Origin: Nocardiopsis sp. JB363
Lineage (GTDB): Bacteria > Actinomycetota > Actinomycetes > Streptosporangiales > Streptosporangiaceae
NCBI RefSeq assembly: GCF_900143625.1
Contig: NZ_FRFF01000157.1
Location: 1 to 64,000, forward strand
Length of the DNA stretch: 64,000 bases
Direction: 5' to 3'
The position numbers were made by a program, and so were the translations under genes. The notes under the pieces were generated by a model, which was given only the letters and a program-made list of their open reading frames with translations, searched no databases and was not told where the DNA came from. Shown here piece after piece: positions 42,787-51,618 of this stretch (its first letter is position 1; each line of letters starts with the position of its first letter).

Positions 42787-45036
42787 TCAGGAGAACCAGT
42801 CGGCCGGGCCGGTGAGCGAACCCATCTTCCAGATCGGGGCCGAACCCAGACCGATCGACAGGATCAGCAGGGTCAGCAGCACGAGGCCGACGACCACGCC
42901 GATGTACAGGTACAGGTTGTGGAAACGGACCCGCTCCACCAGCCACACCGCCTGGTGCCTGGCCTCGCGCCCGCTCGGCAGGATGTAGCTGAGCAGGATC
43001 ATCACGAACACGGCGAACGCGCCCGTGTAGTTGGCCCCGTCGTTACCGGTCTCCATCATCGTGGCGTAGACCATCCCGACCAGGATGCCCGCCACCAGAT
43101 AGATCAGACCGAAGCCGACCGTGCGCAACACCATGCGGCCGAAGGCCCAGGGGAAGCTGAGCGCCACCACCATGCTGTCGGAGCTGCGCTGCCCTCGGGT
43201 CTGCAAACGTCGAGCGTGCTCGGCCTTGACCACGTCCAGGGCGCTCAGGCCGGCGATGACGACGATGCCGAGGATGATCCCGAACCACGGGAACCACAGG
43301 GCCACACCGGCCAACGACAGCATGATCGGGATGAGCACCAGCGGGTGCATCCGCCAGGCCTCGTCGTACCCGTCATCGCCGTACTCGTCATCGGAACCGT
43401 GACCGCGGAAGTAGTCACCGAAACGGTCGCCGCCGCCTCGCTTGAAGCGGCTCAGCAGCCCGCCACGCTCGTTGTAGTCCTCTTCGTCGAACTCCTGGGT
43501 GGTGTTGCGACGACCCTGCCGGTCGACCGGGGTCAGGATGTCCTCGAAGGCGCTGGGATCCAGCGGCGAGTTGAAGAACTGGGTCTGCTGGACACCCTCG
43601 GGCCCGCGCTGCGGAGCCTCCGCCTGGCCCATCATCATGGTGCCCTGCGGGTCCTCCTGCTGCCGCGCCACCTCGCCCGGGTCGAACCGCTGGGTGCCCA
43701 GCACGTCGTCCTGCCCGGTCGGGATCCGCTGGGTGCCCTGCGGATCGTTCAAATCGTCGGAGGAGGACGGGGTGAGGCGTTCGGTGCCCGCCATGCCGCT
43801 CAGGTCGTCGGTGGCCTCGTCGTCGCCCCAGCCGGAACGTCCACCCCCCAGGTCGTTGGTGGCCTCGTCGTCGCCCCAGCCGGAACGTCCACCGCTCAGG
43901 TCGTTGGTGGCCTCGTCATCGGCCGAGTGACCGGCCGAGTGGGCGTGACTCGTCTGCGGCGCGGAAGGGTTGGCCCACGCGCCTTCGGTCGAGGTCGGAG
44001 CGCCGCGGGTGTGCGGTGGCCCCCACCCCTCACTGGCGCTCTTGCCGAGCAGGTAGCCCGCGGCACCGCCGGCGGCCGCACCGCCCAGCACCGAACCCAT
44101 ACCGCCGCGACCACCGGTGTCGGTGCCCGCGCCCGGACCGGGTGTGCGGCTGCGCACGGTGTGTCCACCGGTCTGGTCGATCGGCCCGATCTGCGGTTCC
44201 TGCCACGGCAGGTCCAGGTTGAGCAGGCCCGTCTCGGTGACCAGCCCGGCCGCGGTGGGACGCGCCCGCATGTCGCGGGAGACCGCCCGGTTGACCAGGG
44301 GGCGCAGCGCCTCGTGCATCCCGTCCAGGTCGATCTCGCCGTTGAGGATCCGGAAGAAGATCACCTCGAACGAACCCGCGCCGTAGGGCGGGCGACCGGT
44401 CGAAGCGAACGCCACCGTGCCGCCCCACGCGTGCACGTCGGTGGCCGGGCCCAGGTCGGTGCCCTCGATGACCTCCGGGGACAGATAGCTGGGGGTGCCG
44501 ACGAACGTACCGGTCTGGGTGAGCTTGGCGCCGTCCACCGCGTGCGCGATGCCGAAGTCGATGACGATCGGCTCACCGTTGGAGATGATCACGTTGCCGG
44601 GCTTGAGGTCGCGGTGGATCACATCCACCTCGTGGATGTCCTTGATCGCCCGGGCCATACCGGCGACGAAGCGGGTCAGAGCGCGGCCGCGCAGGGGACC
44701 GTGGTCGGTGACCGTGGCGTCCAGGGTGGGTCCGGGGATGTACTCGGTGACCACCCAGGGCAGTTCGGCCTGGGTGTCCGCGTCGATGACCTCGGCCACA
44801 TTGGGGCTCTGCACCCGGCGCATCGTCTCGACCTCTCGGGCGAGCCGCGCGCGTGCGATGTGGTCTCCGGCGACCTCCGGCTTGAGGACCTTCACCGCGA
44901 CGAACTGGTCGGTCCGGGGATCCTCGGCCTGGTACACCACGCCCATACCGCCCGCACCGATGCGGCGACGGATGACGTAGTGGCCGATGCGCTCCGGCAG
45001 CTCCTCACCCGTGGGGAAACCTGCCGACATTGCCAT
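42787..45036 (-). CDS. Membrane Ser/Thr protein kinase (PknB-type kinase domain)
   Basis: 749-residue eukaryotic-type kinase. The kinase domain (about 18-275) is complete: GAGGMGVVY, Lys 49, HRDLKPGN (141-148), DFG (160-162), SPEV. A long disordered linker follows (about 280-545), rich in Gly, Asp, Thr and Gln. It includes a 16-residue tandem repeat DDEATNDL-GGRSGWG and several Q/N-TQ-F or GTQR motifs (NDPQGTQRI, DVLGTQRF, PQGTMMM, VQQTQFF) that look like phosphorylation or FHA-docking sites. At the C-terminus there are about six helices instead of PASTA repeats. The substrate is unknown. Confidence 0.9.
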   Translation of the reverse strand: MAMSAGFPTGEELPERIGHYVIRRRIGAGGMGVVYQAEDPRTDQFVAVKVLKPEVAGDHIARARLAREVETMRRVQSPNVAEVIDADTQAELPWVVTEYIPGPTLDATVTDHGPLRGRALTRFVAGMARAIKDIHEVDVIHRDLKPGNVIISNGEPIVIDFGIAHAVDGAKLTQTGTFVGTPSYLSPEVIEGTDLGPATDVHAWGGTVAFASTGRPPYGAGSFEVIFFRILNGEIDLDGMHEALRPLVNRAVSRDMRARPTAAGLVTETGLLNLDLPWQEPQIGPIDQTGGHTVRSRTPGPGAGTDTGGRGGMGSVLGGAAAGGAAGYLLGKSASEGWGPPHTRGAPTSTEGAWANPSAPQTSHAHSAGHSADDEATNDLSGGRSGWGDDEATNDLGGGRSGWGDDEATDDLSGMAGTERLTPSSSDDLNDPQGTQRIPTGQDDVLGTQRFDPGEVARQQEDPQGTMMMGQAEAPQRGPEGVQQTQFFNSPLDPSAFEDILTPVDRQGRRNTTQEFDEEDYNERGGLLSRFKRGGGDRFGDYFRGHGSDDEYGDDGYDEAWRMHPLVLIPIMLSLAGVALWFPWFGIILGIVVIAGLSALDVVKAEHARRLQTRGQRSSDSMVVALSFPWAFGRMVLRTVGFGLIYLVAGILVGMVYATMMETGNDGANYTGAFAVFVMILLSYILPSGREARHQAVWLVERVRFHNLYLYIGVVVGLVLLTLLILSIGLGSAPIWKMGSLTGPADWFS
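43802..43922 (-). repeat. 48-base in-frame tandem repeat in the kinase linker
   Basis: Two full 48-base units (43802-43849, 43850-43897) and a partial third (43898-43922) with few differences. Each encodes DDEATNDL plus GGRSGWG (16 residues). It lies within the disordered linker of the kinase and is likely length-variable between strains. Confidence 0.9.
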
Positions 45037-45425
45037 CGAGAACTCATCCCCTCAAAAGACCGCATACCGCCACGTCCAGCTTATCGGCCGGGGGGATGGG
45101 TCACCATTGGCTTGTTCGGCCCCGGAGGGGCCTCGTATGGTCTGTCGGTTCCGACGGAGAGCGGGCGCCGAACACGCCTCGGGGCTCCGGACGAACCGTC
45201 CGTCCTGGGACGACCAATGACGAGTATGACGGAAAAACAGCGTGCGCGGTTCCCCCGCCCCCGTCCCGTCTGGCCGGATCCGGTCGACCGCCCCGACCCC
45301 TGTCACGCCACTGAATATGACAAAGGTCCATTGTCGTGGCAAAACGTGGCAAAGGGAAGTTCAAGCATGCGGCGGGGCGCCGTAGCGAACACGCGACGCC
45401 CCGCCCCGAAACCCGTTCACGTCCC
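45037..45425. promoter_or_regulatory. Non-coding gap between kinase and enoyl-CoA hydratase genes
   Basis: 389 bases. The left part is presumably the kinase promoter (minus strand) and the right end holds the hydratase terminator. An AT-richer patch lies at 45305-45355. No gene with coding character is seen on either strand. Confidence 0.4.
45371..45405 (-). terminator. Terminator of the enoyl-CoA hydratase gene
   Basis: A 9-bp perfect stem GGCGGGGCG / CGCCCCGCC with a 17-base loop, 20 bases past the hydratase stop on the minus strand. Confidence 0.65.
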
Positions 45426-46226
45426 TCAGCGACCGCTGAACTTCGCCTTGCCCGGCCCCTCTTCGACGAAGCTGCGCATGCCGGTCTTCTGGTCCTCCGT
45501 GGCGAAGAGACCGGAGAACTGCAGGCGCTCGATCTCCAGGCCGGTGTCGAGGTCGGTCTCCAACCCGCGGTCGATGGCCTCCTTGGCGGCGGCCAACGCG
45601 ATCGCCGGACCGTCCGTATACCCGGCGACCAGCGCGACGGCGGCCGTGTAGACGTCCTCGTCGGCGACGACCTCGTCTACCAGACCGATCCGCTCGGCCT
45701 CGTCCGCGCGCACGTGACGGCCGCTGAAGGTCAGGTCCTTGGCCTTGGCCGGACCGATCAGACGCGGCAGGCGCTGGGTGCCTCCGGCGCCGGGGATCAC
45801 ACCGAGCTGGATCTCGGGCTGCCCGAGCTTGGCCTTGGTCCCGGCGACCCGGAAGTCGGCGCACAGCGCCAGTTCACAGCCGCCGCCGAGCGCGAAACCG
45901 CTGATCGCCGCCACGACGGGCTTGGGGATCCGGGCTACCGCGGTCAGCGCGTTCTGCAGGGCGCGCGAGTAGTTCAGCATCTGCGCGTGGCTGAGGTCGG
46001 CCATCTCCTTGATGTCGGCCCCCGCCACGAAGGCGTGCTCACCGCCGTACAGCACGACGGCGCGCACGGAGTCATCGGTCGACACCCGGGCCGCAGCCTC
46101 GGCGATCTCCTCGGTGACCTGACCGTTCAGCGCGTTCAGCGCCTTGGGTCGGTCGATACGGATGACGGCGACCGCGGGGTTCTCCGGGTCGGCCTCCACG
46201 CGAACGAACTCGCCCACGTTGTCCAC
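45426..46226 (-). CDS. Enoyl-CoA hydratase/isomerase (crotonase family)
   Basis: 266-residue crotonase-fold enzyme. The oxyanion-hole segment HAFVAGADIKEM, GGGCELAL with Glu 118 and GQPEIQLGVIPGAGG with Glu 138 match the two catalytic Glu of true enoyl-CoA hydratases, so hydration of trans-2-enoyl-CoA in beta-oxidation is likely. The start is GTG 46226. Which acyl chain it prefers cannot be read; EchA8-like is possible. It is same-strand with, but separate from, the ECF transporter genes. Confidence 0.9.
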   Translation of the reverse strand: MDNVGEFVRVEADPENPAVAVIRIDRPKALNALNGQVTEEIAEAAARVSTDDSVRAVVLYGGEHAFVAGADIKEMADLSHAQMLNYSRALQNALTAVARIPKPVVAAISGFALGGGCELALCADFRVAGTKAKLGQPEIQLGVIPGAGGTQRLPRLIGPAKAKDLTFSGRHVRADEAERIGLVDEVVADEDVYTAAVALVAGYTDGPAIALAAAKEAIDRGLETDLDTGLEIERLQFSGLFATEDQKTGMRSFVEEGPGKAKFSGR

Positions 46227-46272
46227 CTCTTCGTCTCGGTGTCAGTGTTCGGTTGTCACCCAACCACGCGGG

Positions 46273-46998
46273 TCAGGAGAAGAGCAGCACCAGGGTCCCC
46301 AGCCGGGCCGAGGTCGTGTAGGCGACGACCAGGAGCAGTGCGGCGCCGATCAACAGGAGCGTGTCGGCGGCGCGCCAGCGGCTGACCCGGGCGTGGGTGC
46401 GCGGCCCGGTGCCGAAGGCCCGCGCGTCCATGGCGGTGGCCAGCAGGGTGCCGATCCGGATGGAGCGCACCAGTAGTGCGAACAGTCGTCCGAAGAACAG
46501 TCGGACCACGCTCAGCGGGTTGTATCCGGCCTCCAGGCCTCGGGCCCTGCGGGCCAGGGTGATGGTGCGCCACTGGTCGGCCAGCAGCGGGATGAGGCGC
46601 AGCGCCGCGAGCACGCCCATGGCCGGGCGCTCGGGCACCTTGAGCCTTTGCACGAGTCCGTCGGCCATGTCGGTGGGGTCGCTGGTGATGGCGGCGAGGA
46701 GTCCGGGCAGGGCGATGGCCAACAGGCGCACCGCCACCCCGATGGCGCCTTCCAGGCCCTGTTCGCCGTACAGGTAGTTGACCGTGGCGCTGCTCAGGCC
46801 CATGAGCAGGAAGGGTCCGGTCAGGATCAGCAGGGTGCGGCGGTCCACCCCGCTGAAGGGCACGCACAGCAGGACGGCGGCCAGCACGATGCCGCCGGTG
46901 ACCACGTCCACGGCGGGGACGAGTGCGATACCGATCCCCAGGGCGGCGATCAGTTTGGCCGCGGGGTTGAGTCCGGTGAGCCGGGGACCGGTGCTCAC
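46273..46998 (-). CDS. ykoC: ECF transporter T component (YkoC/EcfT-like)
   Basis: 241-residue EcfT-type coupling protein with about five helices. It carries the two cytosolic Ala-Arg-Gly signatures: RRARGLEA and AMDARAFG. These coupling helices link the ATPase to the substrate component. GTG 46998 overlaps the stop of the ATPase gene (GTGA). Third gene of a TPP-riboswitch operon, so it serves thiamine-precursor uptake. Confidence 0.88.
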   Translation of the reverse strand: MSTGPRLTGLNPAAKLIAALGIGIALVPAVDVVTGGIVLAAVLLCVPFSGVDRRTLLILTGPFLLMGLSSATVNYLYGEQGLEGAIGVAVRLLAIALPGLLAAITSDPTDMADGLVQRLKVPERPAMGVLAALRLIPLLADQWRTITLARRARGLEAGYNPLSVVRLFFGRLFALLVRSIRIGTLLATAMDARAFGTGPRTHARVSRWRAADTLLLIGAALLLVVAYTTSARLGTLVLLFS

Positions 46999-48542
46999 AC
47001 GTCCTCCTCATCCGCTCGGCCGGCGGCGACGGGCACGGCGCGCCCGTCGGCCACCCGCACGCGCACGTCCGTCAGATTGCGCAGGAGCAATCGGTCATGG
47101 GTGGCCATGGTGATCGCCCGGCCCTGGGTGCGCAGGTCCGCCAGGAGCTCCACCAGCTCGGCCCAGGTGCGGGTGTCCTGGCCGAAGGTGGGCTCATCCA
47201 AGGCGAGGACGTCGGGGGCGTGCGCGGGACCGGAGCTGAGCGCGGTGGCCACGGACAGACGACGTTTCTCCCCACCCGAAAGCGTGTACGGGTGCACGTG
47301 CGCCAGGTGGGTCAGACGCAGCCGCTCCATGAGTTCACCGACCCGGCTCTCGATCTCGGCCTCGCCCAGACCGGCCCGCAGCGGGGCGAACCGGAGTTCG
47401 TCGCGCACCTCGGCGGTCACGAACTGGTCCTCGGCGTGCTGGAAGACGGTGCCCACGTGACGGGCCAGACGCCGGGCCGGCCATCGGGCCAGCGGACGTC
47501 GGTCGACCTCCGCCAAGGGTCCGCACGGCACCACACGCCCCCGGTGGGGCTTGGACAGGCCGGCCAACAGGGTCAGGAGGGTGGACTTGCCCGCGCCGTT
47601 GGGGCCGGTCAACGCGGTGACGGTCCCGGCGGACACGGTCAGGTCCACGTCTTCGAGGACGGTGCGCGCGGGCGCGGCCCGCACACCCAGTTGGAAGGGG
47701 GTGCGCGCGATCACGCCCTCCGCCGCCAGCACCGGCGCTCCGCCGGGGGCCGGGGAGGGGTTCGGCGCGGGTTCCTCGCCGGGTACCCACACCCCCTGTT
47801 CGGCCAGGGACCGACCGTGTTCGGCGAATACCTTCGCCGGTGCCCCGTCGGCGATCACACCACCGCCGGGTTCGACCACCACCACCCGGTCCACCAGGTC
47901 CATGACGTCGGCGACCCGGTGTTCCACGAGGACGAGGGTCGCCTCGCTCTCGACGAGCAGGCGGGCCAACAGGTCCCGGACCAGCGCGGCTCCGACCGGG
48001 TCGAGGTTGGCGGTGGGCTCGTCCAACAGCAGCAGACGCGGTCGCATGGCCAACGCCCCGGCGATGACCAGGCGCTGCTTCTCGCCGCCGGACAGGGCCC
48101 CGGTGGAGTGTCGGAGCCCGTAGGGGAACCCGACCTCGGCCAGGGCGCGTTCGACCCGCGGCCAGATCTCGCCGCGCGCCACTCCCAGGTTCTCCAACCC
48201 GAACGCCACGTCGTCACCGGCGCGTGCCATCACCAACTGAGCCTCGGGGTCCTGCGCGACCAGCCCCACACCGCCGCGCCCCCGGGAGGCGGGCTCGCCG
48301 TCCACCCGGAGCATCCCCTCCTGGTCGCCGCCGATGGCGCTGTCGGGCCCGGTGAGGCCGGCCAGGGCGTGCAACAGGGTCGACTTGCCCGCGCCGGAGG
48401 CACCCAACAACAGGACCCGCTCGCCGGGTTCGACGACCAGGTCGACTCCGCGCAGGGCGTGGGCGGCGCGGCCCGCGTGCTTCCATCCCCACCCGGAGAG
48501 TTCCACACGCGCGCCGCGCGCGTTCGGGACGGCCACGGTCAA
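46995..48542 (-). CDS. ykoD: Double ABC ATPase of ECF transporter (YkoD-like)
   Basis: 515 residues with two fused ABC domains. Domain 1: Walker A GASGAGKST, signature LSGGEKQRL, Walker B LLLLDEPTANLD. Domain 2: Walker A GPNGAGKST, LSGGEKRRL, VLALDEPTF. All motifs are intact, unlike the ATPase-like protein at 10324. It energises the YkoE/YkoC transporter. TTG start at 48542 inside the stop of ykoE (TTGA). Confidence 0.92.
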   Translation of the reverse strand: MTVAVPNARGARVELSGWGWKHAGRAAHALRGVDLVVEPGERVLLLGASGAGKSTLLHALAGLTGPDSAIGGDQEGMLRVDGEPASRGRGGVGLVAQDPEAQLVMARAGDDVAFGLENLGVARGEIWPRVERALAEVGFPYGLRHSTGALSGGEKQRLVIAGALAMRPRLLLLDEPTANLDPVGAALVRDLLARLLVESEATLVLVEHRVADVMDLVDRVVVVEPGGGVIADGAPAKVFAEHGRSLAEQGVWVPGEEPAPNPSPAPGGAPVLAAEGVIARTPFQLGVRAAPARTVLEDVDLTVSAGTVTALTGPNGAGKSTLLTLLAGLSKPHRGRVVPCGPLAEVDRRPLARWPARRLARHVGTVFQHAEDQFVTAEVRDELRFAPLRAGLGEAEIESRVGELMERLRLTHLAHVHPYTLSGGEKRRLSVATALSSGPAHAPDVLALDEPTFGQDTRTWAELVELLADLRTQGRAITMATHDRLLLRNLTDVRVRVADGRAVPVAAGRADEEDV

Positions 48543-49180
48543 CCCTTGGCCGAGGGGAAGGGGGCCAACGCGCCGGATCTGGCCAGGGCCGTGGTGAGCA
48601 GGCGACCGCCCACCCCCGCGATCAACGCGCTGCTGATCAGGACCAGGACGCCGTAGACGAGCTGGTGGGAGAGCGGCCAGGTCGCGTAGTAGACGACGGC
48701 GTCACGGATGGCAGGGGAGATCGCGGCGGCGGCGCCGGCCAGGGCGGCCACGCCCATGCCCCAACGGCGGTAGAGGAAGAGCAGGAAGACCAGCTCGGGC
48801 AGCAGCCCCTGCATGGCGCCTTCCAGGACCACCGTGATCCCCCACTGGGAACCCAACAGCGCCGAGACCGAGGCCGCGGTGATGGAGGTGAGCACGGCCG
48901 CGCCGGAGCGTCGGATGATCAGTCCACCGAGGACGCCCGGAAGCAGCCAGACCCCGTAGAGGATCGCCTGGGCCGGGGGGAAGAGCACGAACAACGGGCC
49001 GGTGATCGTCCAGACCACGCCCCACAGCCAGAACACCACGCCCACCGCGGCGCCGATCACGGCCGCCACGACGATGTCCACGGTGCGCCAGGCCTTGAAC
49101 TCGGCGAGGATTCCGTCCTTGATCCGGCCGAGGAATCCACGGAGCCCGCCGGTGCGCCCGAGGTCGGTGTCGATACCCAT
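48539..49180 (-). CDS. ykoE: ECF substrate-binding component, YkoE-like (thiamine/HMP)
   Basis: 213-residue S component with about six helices (for example WRTVDIVVAAVIGAAVGVVF and LLPGVLGGLIIRRSGAAVL). The TPP riboswitch just upstream and the fused ykoD and ykoC partners identify the hydroxymethylpyrimidine/thiamine transporter YkoEDC. ATG 49180 is chosen; the longer frame runs into the riboswitch. Confidence 0.88.
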   Translation of the reverse strand: MGIDTDLGRTGGLRGFLGRIKDGILAEFKAWRTVDIVVAAVIGAAVGVVFWLWGVVWTITGPLFVLFPPAQAILYGVWLLPGVLGGLIIRRSGAAVLTSITAASVSALLGSQWGITVVLEGAMQGLLPELVFLLFLYRRWGMGVAALAGAAAAISPAIRDAVVYYATWPLSHQLVYGVLVLISSALIAGVGGRLLTTALARSGALAPFPSAKG

Positions 49181-49270
49181 CGAAAAGAGATCCCTTCGTC
49201 GAGTCCGACGAGGGGGAATGCGGCCAAGAGCGCCACCCACGCCGACGGCGTGGCGATGACGGATTCCCAC

Positions 49271-49356
49271 GACTTCCTTCGCCGGCATGACCCGGATCAG
49301 GTGTGTAAGGGTCTGCGGTCCGATGCCGCACTCTCAGCGCTCGCGCGCTCCCCTGT
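49271..49356 (-). ncRNA. TPP (THI-box) riboswitch controlling ykoEDC
   Basis: Read on the minus strand, the leader has the THI-box core: GGGGAGC at the P1/P2 entry, then GCTGAGAGTGCGG, then GACCCTTACACACCTGATCC, then GGGTCATGCCGGCGAAGGAA. The CUGAGA and ACCUGAUC blocks that grip the pyrimidine and pyrophosphate are conserved. It lies 90 bases before the ykoE start, so excess thiamine pyrophosphate should shut down uptake. Confidence 0.93.
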
Positions 49357-49386
49357 CGGTTCTCCTCCATTATGCGCCAACAAGGA

Positions 49387-49416
49387 GGGCCGTGGGATGT
49401 TTCCACCCCACGGCCC
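49387..49416 (-). terminator. Terminator of the class A PBP gene
   Basis: A 10-bp perfect stem GGGCCGTGGG / CCCACGGCCC with a 10-base loop, between the PBP stop (49453) and the riboswitch. It isolates the ykoEDC leader from PBP transcripts. Confidence 0.8.
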
Positions 49417-49452
49417 TGTTTCCCCTCGGTGTTCCCCTCGGTCCCCCGCCGC

Positions 49453-51618
49453 TCAGGCGTCGGAGCCGGAGTCCTCGTCATCTGATTCGGGAGGCTTGGC
49501 GCTCGGGTTTCCGAAGGCCCCGGGGGATCCCGCGAAACCCTCGGCCTCCAGGTCCGCGGTGCCGCCCCGCATGCTCTCCTGCCAGATCGGACCGGGCAGG
49601 GTGCCCCCGTAGACGACGCCGTAGTAGCGGCCGCCGATGGTCACGCCCCGCAGCGGATACTGTTCACCGCCGCGCACGTCACCGACGACCACGGCCGAGG
49701 CGAGGTTCGGCGTGTACCCGGCGAACCAGGCGTAGGCGGAGCCGTCGGTGGTGCCGGTCTTGCCCGCGGCCGGTCGGCCGATGCCCAGACCGTTGGCGGT
49801 GCCGCCCTTGAAGGGCTGTTGGAGCAGGTGGTTGACCCCGTCCGCGGTCTCCTTCTTCACGGCTCGTTCGCAGTGGGAGTCGGCGGTGACCCGGTCACCG
49901 GTGCCGTCGTCCCTGACCGCGCGGACCGGACGCGGCTCACAGCGGACTCCTCGGGCGGCGAAGGTCGCGTAGGAGTTGGCCACGTTCAGCGGGGACACCT
50001 CCTGGTCACCGAGGGTGAAGGAGCTCCACACCCCCAGCTCGCCACCGTCGGCGCGGTGCACCCCGACGGCCTCGGCGGTCTCGGAGGTCTCGCACAGTCC
50101 GACCCGCCGCTGCAGCTGGGCGAAGTAGGTGTTCACCGAGCCCTTGGTCCCGCTGAGCATGTTGTGACCGCCCTCGTCGCTCTCACCGGCGTTGCTGACG
50201 CTCCACGAGGACATGGTGCCGCCCTCACAGTTGGACATGCCGCCGATCGACAGGCTCTTGGGCGAGTCGAAGCTGGTGCCGTATCCCAGGCCGTTCTCCA
50301 GGGCCGCGGCCAGGGTGAAGGCCTTGAACGTCGACCCGGCCTGGTAGCCGCCGGAGCCACCGTCCGCGTGGTCCACCGACAGGTTGATCGAGGTGCTCCC
50401 GACCTCCTCGTCGTCGAACCCGTAGCGCAGGTTCTGGGCCAGGGCGCGCACCCGACCGGAACCGGGCTCGACCATGGCCTGGGCGGAGAACTTGGTGGAG
50501 TCCTCGTGCGGGACCCGGCTGTCGATGGCCTCCTGGGCGGAGTCCTGCGCCGCCCGGAGCAGGCTGGTCTGGACGGTGAAGCCGCCCCGGGCGATGCGCT
50601 GTTCGCGCTCGGCCGGGGTGTCGCCGATCAGTTCGGACCCGGCCAACCAGCGCATCGTGTAGTCGCAGAAGAACGGGTACTCGCTCTCGGAGCAGCTGCC
50701 CGCGCGCGGTGTGGGGTCCACGCCCAGGTCCTTCTCCTTGTGGGTGGCGGCCTCTTCGGCGTCGAGGTGACCGGTGGCCACCATCCGGTCCAGCACGAGG
50801 TCGCGACGTTCCTTGGTCTCGTCGGGGTTGTTGATCGGGTCGTAGTACGAGGGGGCGCGGACCAGCCCGGCCAGCGTCGCGGCCTGCCCGGGGTCCAGTT
50901 CGGCTGCGGTGGTCGAGAAGTACCGTTTGGCGGCGACCTGGACACCGTGCGCGCCGGACCCGAAGTAGGCCAGGTTGAGGTAACCCTGCAGGATCTCGTC
51001 CTTGGTGTAGCGGTCCTCGATGTCGATCGCGTAGCGCAGCTCGGCGAGCTTTCGGGTGATCGTCTGGGCACTCGCCTGCTCGACCTGTCCCTCGGTTTCG
51101 GCGGTCTCGATGAGGAGGTTCTTGACGTACTGCTGGGTGATGGTCGAACCACCTTGCGTGTTCCCTTGAGCGGTACGTAGGGCGGCACGGAAGACACCGC
51201 GCAGGTCGAGACCGTTGTGCTCGTAGAAACGGTCGTCCTCGATCGCCATCATGGCCTCGCCCATCCAGGGGCTCATCTCGTCGAGGTCGACCACCTCGCG
51301 TTCGCGTTGGGAGACCTTGGCGAAGGGTTCCCCCGAGTCATCGGTGAGCAGGACGCGGGACGACGGGTACGGAACGTCGAGATGGCTGGGCAGGGACATG
51401 AAGCCCGCGGCCGAGTCCCTGGCCACGATTCCGGCACCACCGACCAAGGGGATGACCAGGGCCGCGGCCAGCAGCCCGGCGATGAGGCCGAGCCCGGACA
51501 GGCGCAGGAGCGCCTCGCGCCGGTCTTTGTCTGAGTCCCCTTCCAACCTCGCGGTCCCGCCCTTCAACAGGGCTCGGGCTCTGTCCCCGAACCGACCCAT
51601 GCGGCTGGACTCCGTCAC
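49453..51618 (-). CDS. Class A penicillin-binding protein (transglycosylase/transpeptidase)
   Basis: 721-residue bifunctional cell-wall synthase. A basic cytosolic N-terminus and one helix (about 41-66) precede the GT51 domain (about 90-270), with Glu 127 in MAIEDDRFYEHNGLD and GGSTITQQYVKNLL. The transpeptidase domain has all three motifs: STFK (429-432), SVN (494-496) and KTGT (620-623). The tail of 40 residues is acidic and disordered. It polymerises lipid II and crosslinks strands outside the membrane. It has no PASTA domain. Four Cys pairs in the TP domain may form disulfides. Confidence 0.93.
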   Translation of the reverse strand: MTESSRMGRFGDRARALLKGGTARLEGDSDKDRREALLRLSGLGLIAGLLAAALVIPLVGGAGIVARDSAAGFMSLPSHLDVPYPSSRVLLTDDSGEPFAKVSQREREVVDLDEMSPWMGEAMMAIEDDRFYEHNGLDLRGVFRAALRTAQGNTQGGSTITQQYVKNLLIETAETEGQVEQASAQTITRKLAELRYAIDIEDRYTKDEILQGYLNLAYFGSGAHGVQVAAKRYFSTTAAELDPGQAATLAGLVRAPSYYDPINNPDETKERRDLVLDRMVATGHLDAEEAATHKEKDLGVDPTPRAGSCSESEYPFFCDYTMRWLAGSELIGDTPAEREQRIARGGFTVQTSLLRAAQDSAQEAIDSRVPHEDSTKFSAQAMVEPGSGRVRALAQNLRYGFDDEEVGSTSINLSVDHADGGSGGYQAGSTFKAFTLAAALENGLGYGTSFDSPKSLSIGGMSNCEGGTMSSWSVSNAGESDEGGHNMLSGTKGSVNTYFAQLQRRVGLCETSETAEAVGVHRADGGELGVWSSFTLGDQEVSPLNVANSYATFAARGVRCEPRPVRAVRDDGTGDRVTADSHCERAVKKETADGVNHLLQQPFKGGTANGLGIGRPAAGKTGTTDGSAYAWFAGYTPNLASAVVVGDVRGGEQYPLRGVTIGGRYYGVVYGGTLPGPIWQESMRGGTADLEAEGFAGSPGAFGNPSAKPPESDDEDSGSDA

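Noticed and set aside
43802..43922. CRISPR-like tandem repeats
   Set aside because: Units are contiguous without spacers, are multiples of three and encode repeated protein in frame within the kinase linker.
42919..45651. 910-codon open frame antisense to the Ser/Thr kinase
   Set aside because: The sense strand encodes a complete kinase with all motifs. The antisense product has the usual low-complexity composition of GC-rich shadows and runs past gene ends into non-coding sequence.
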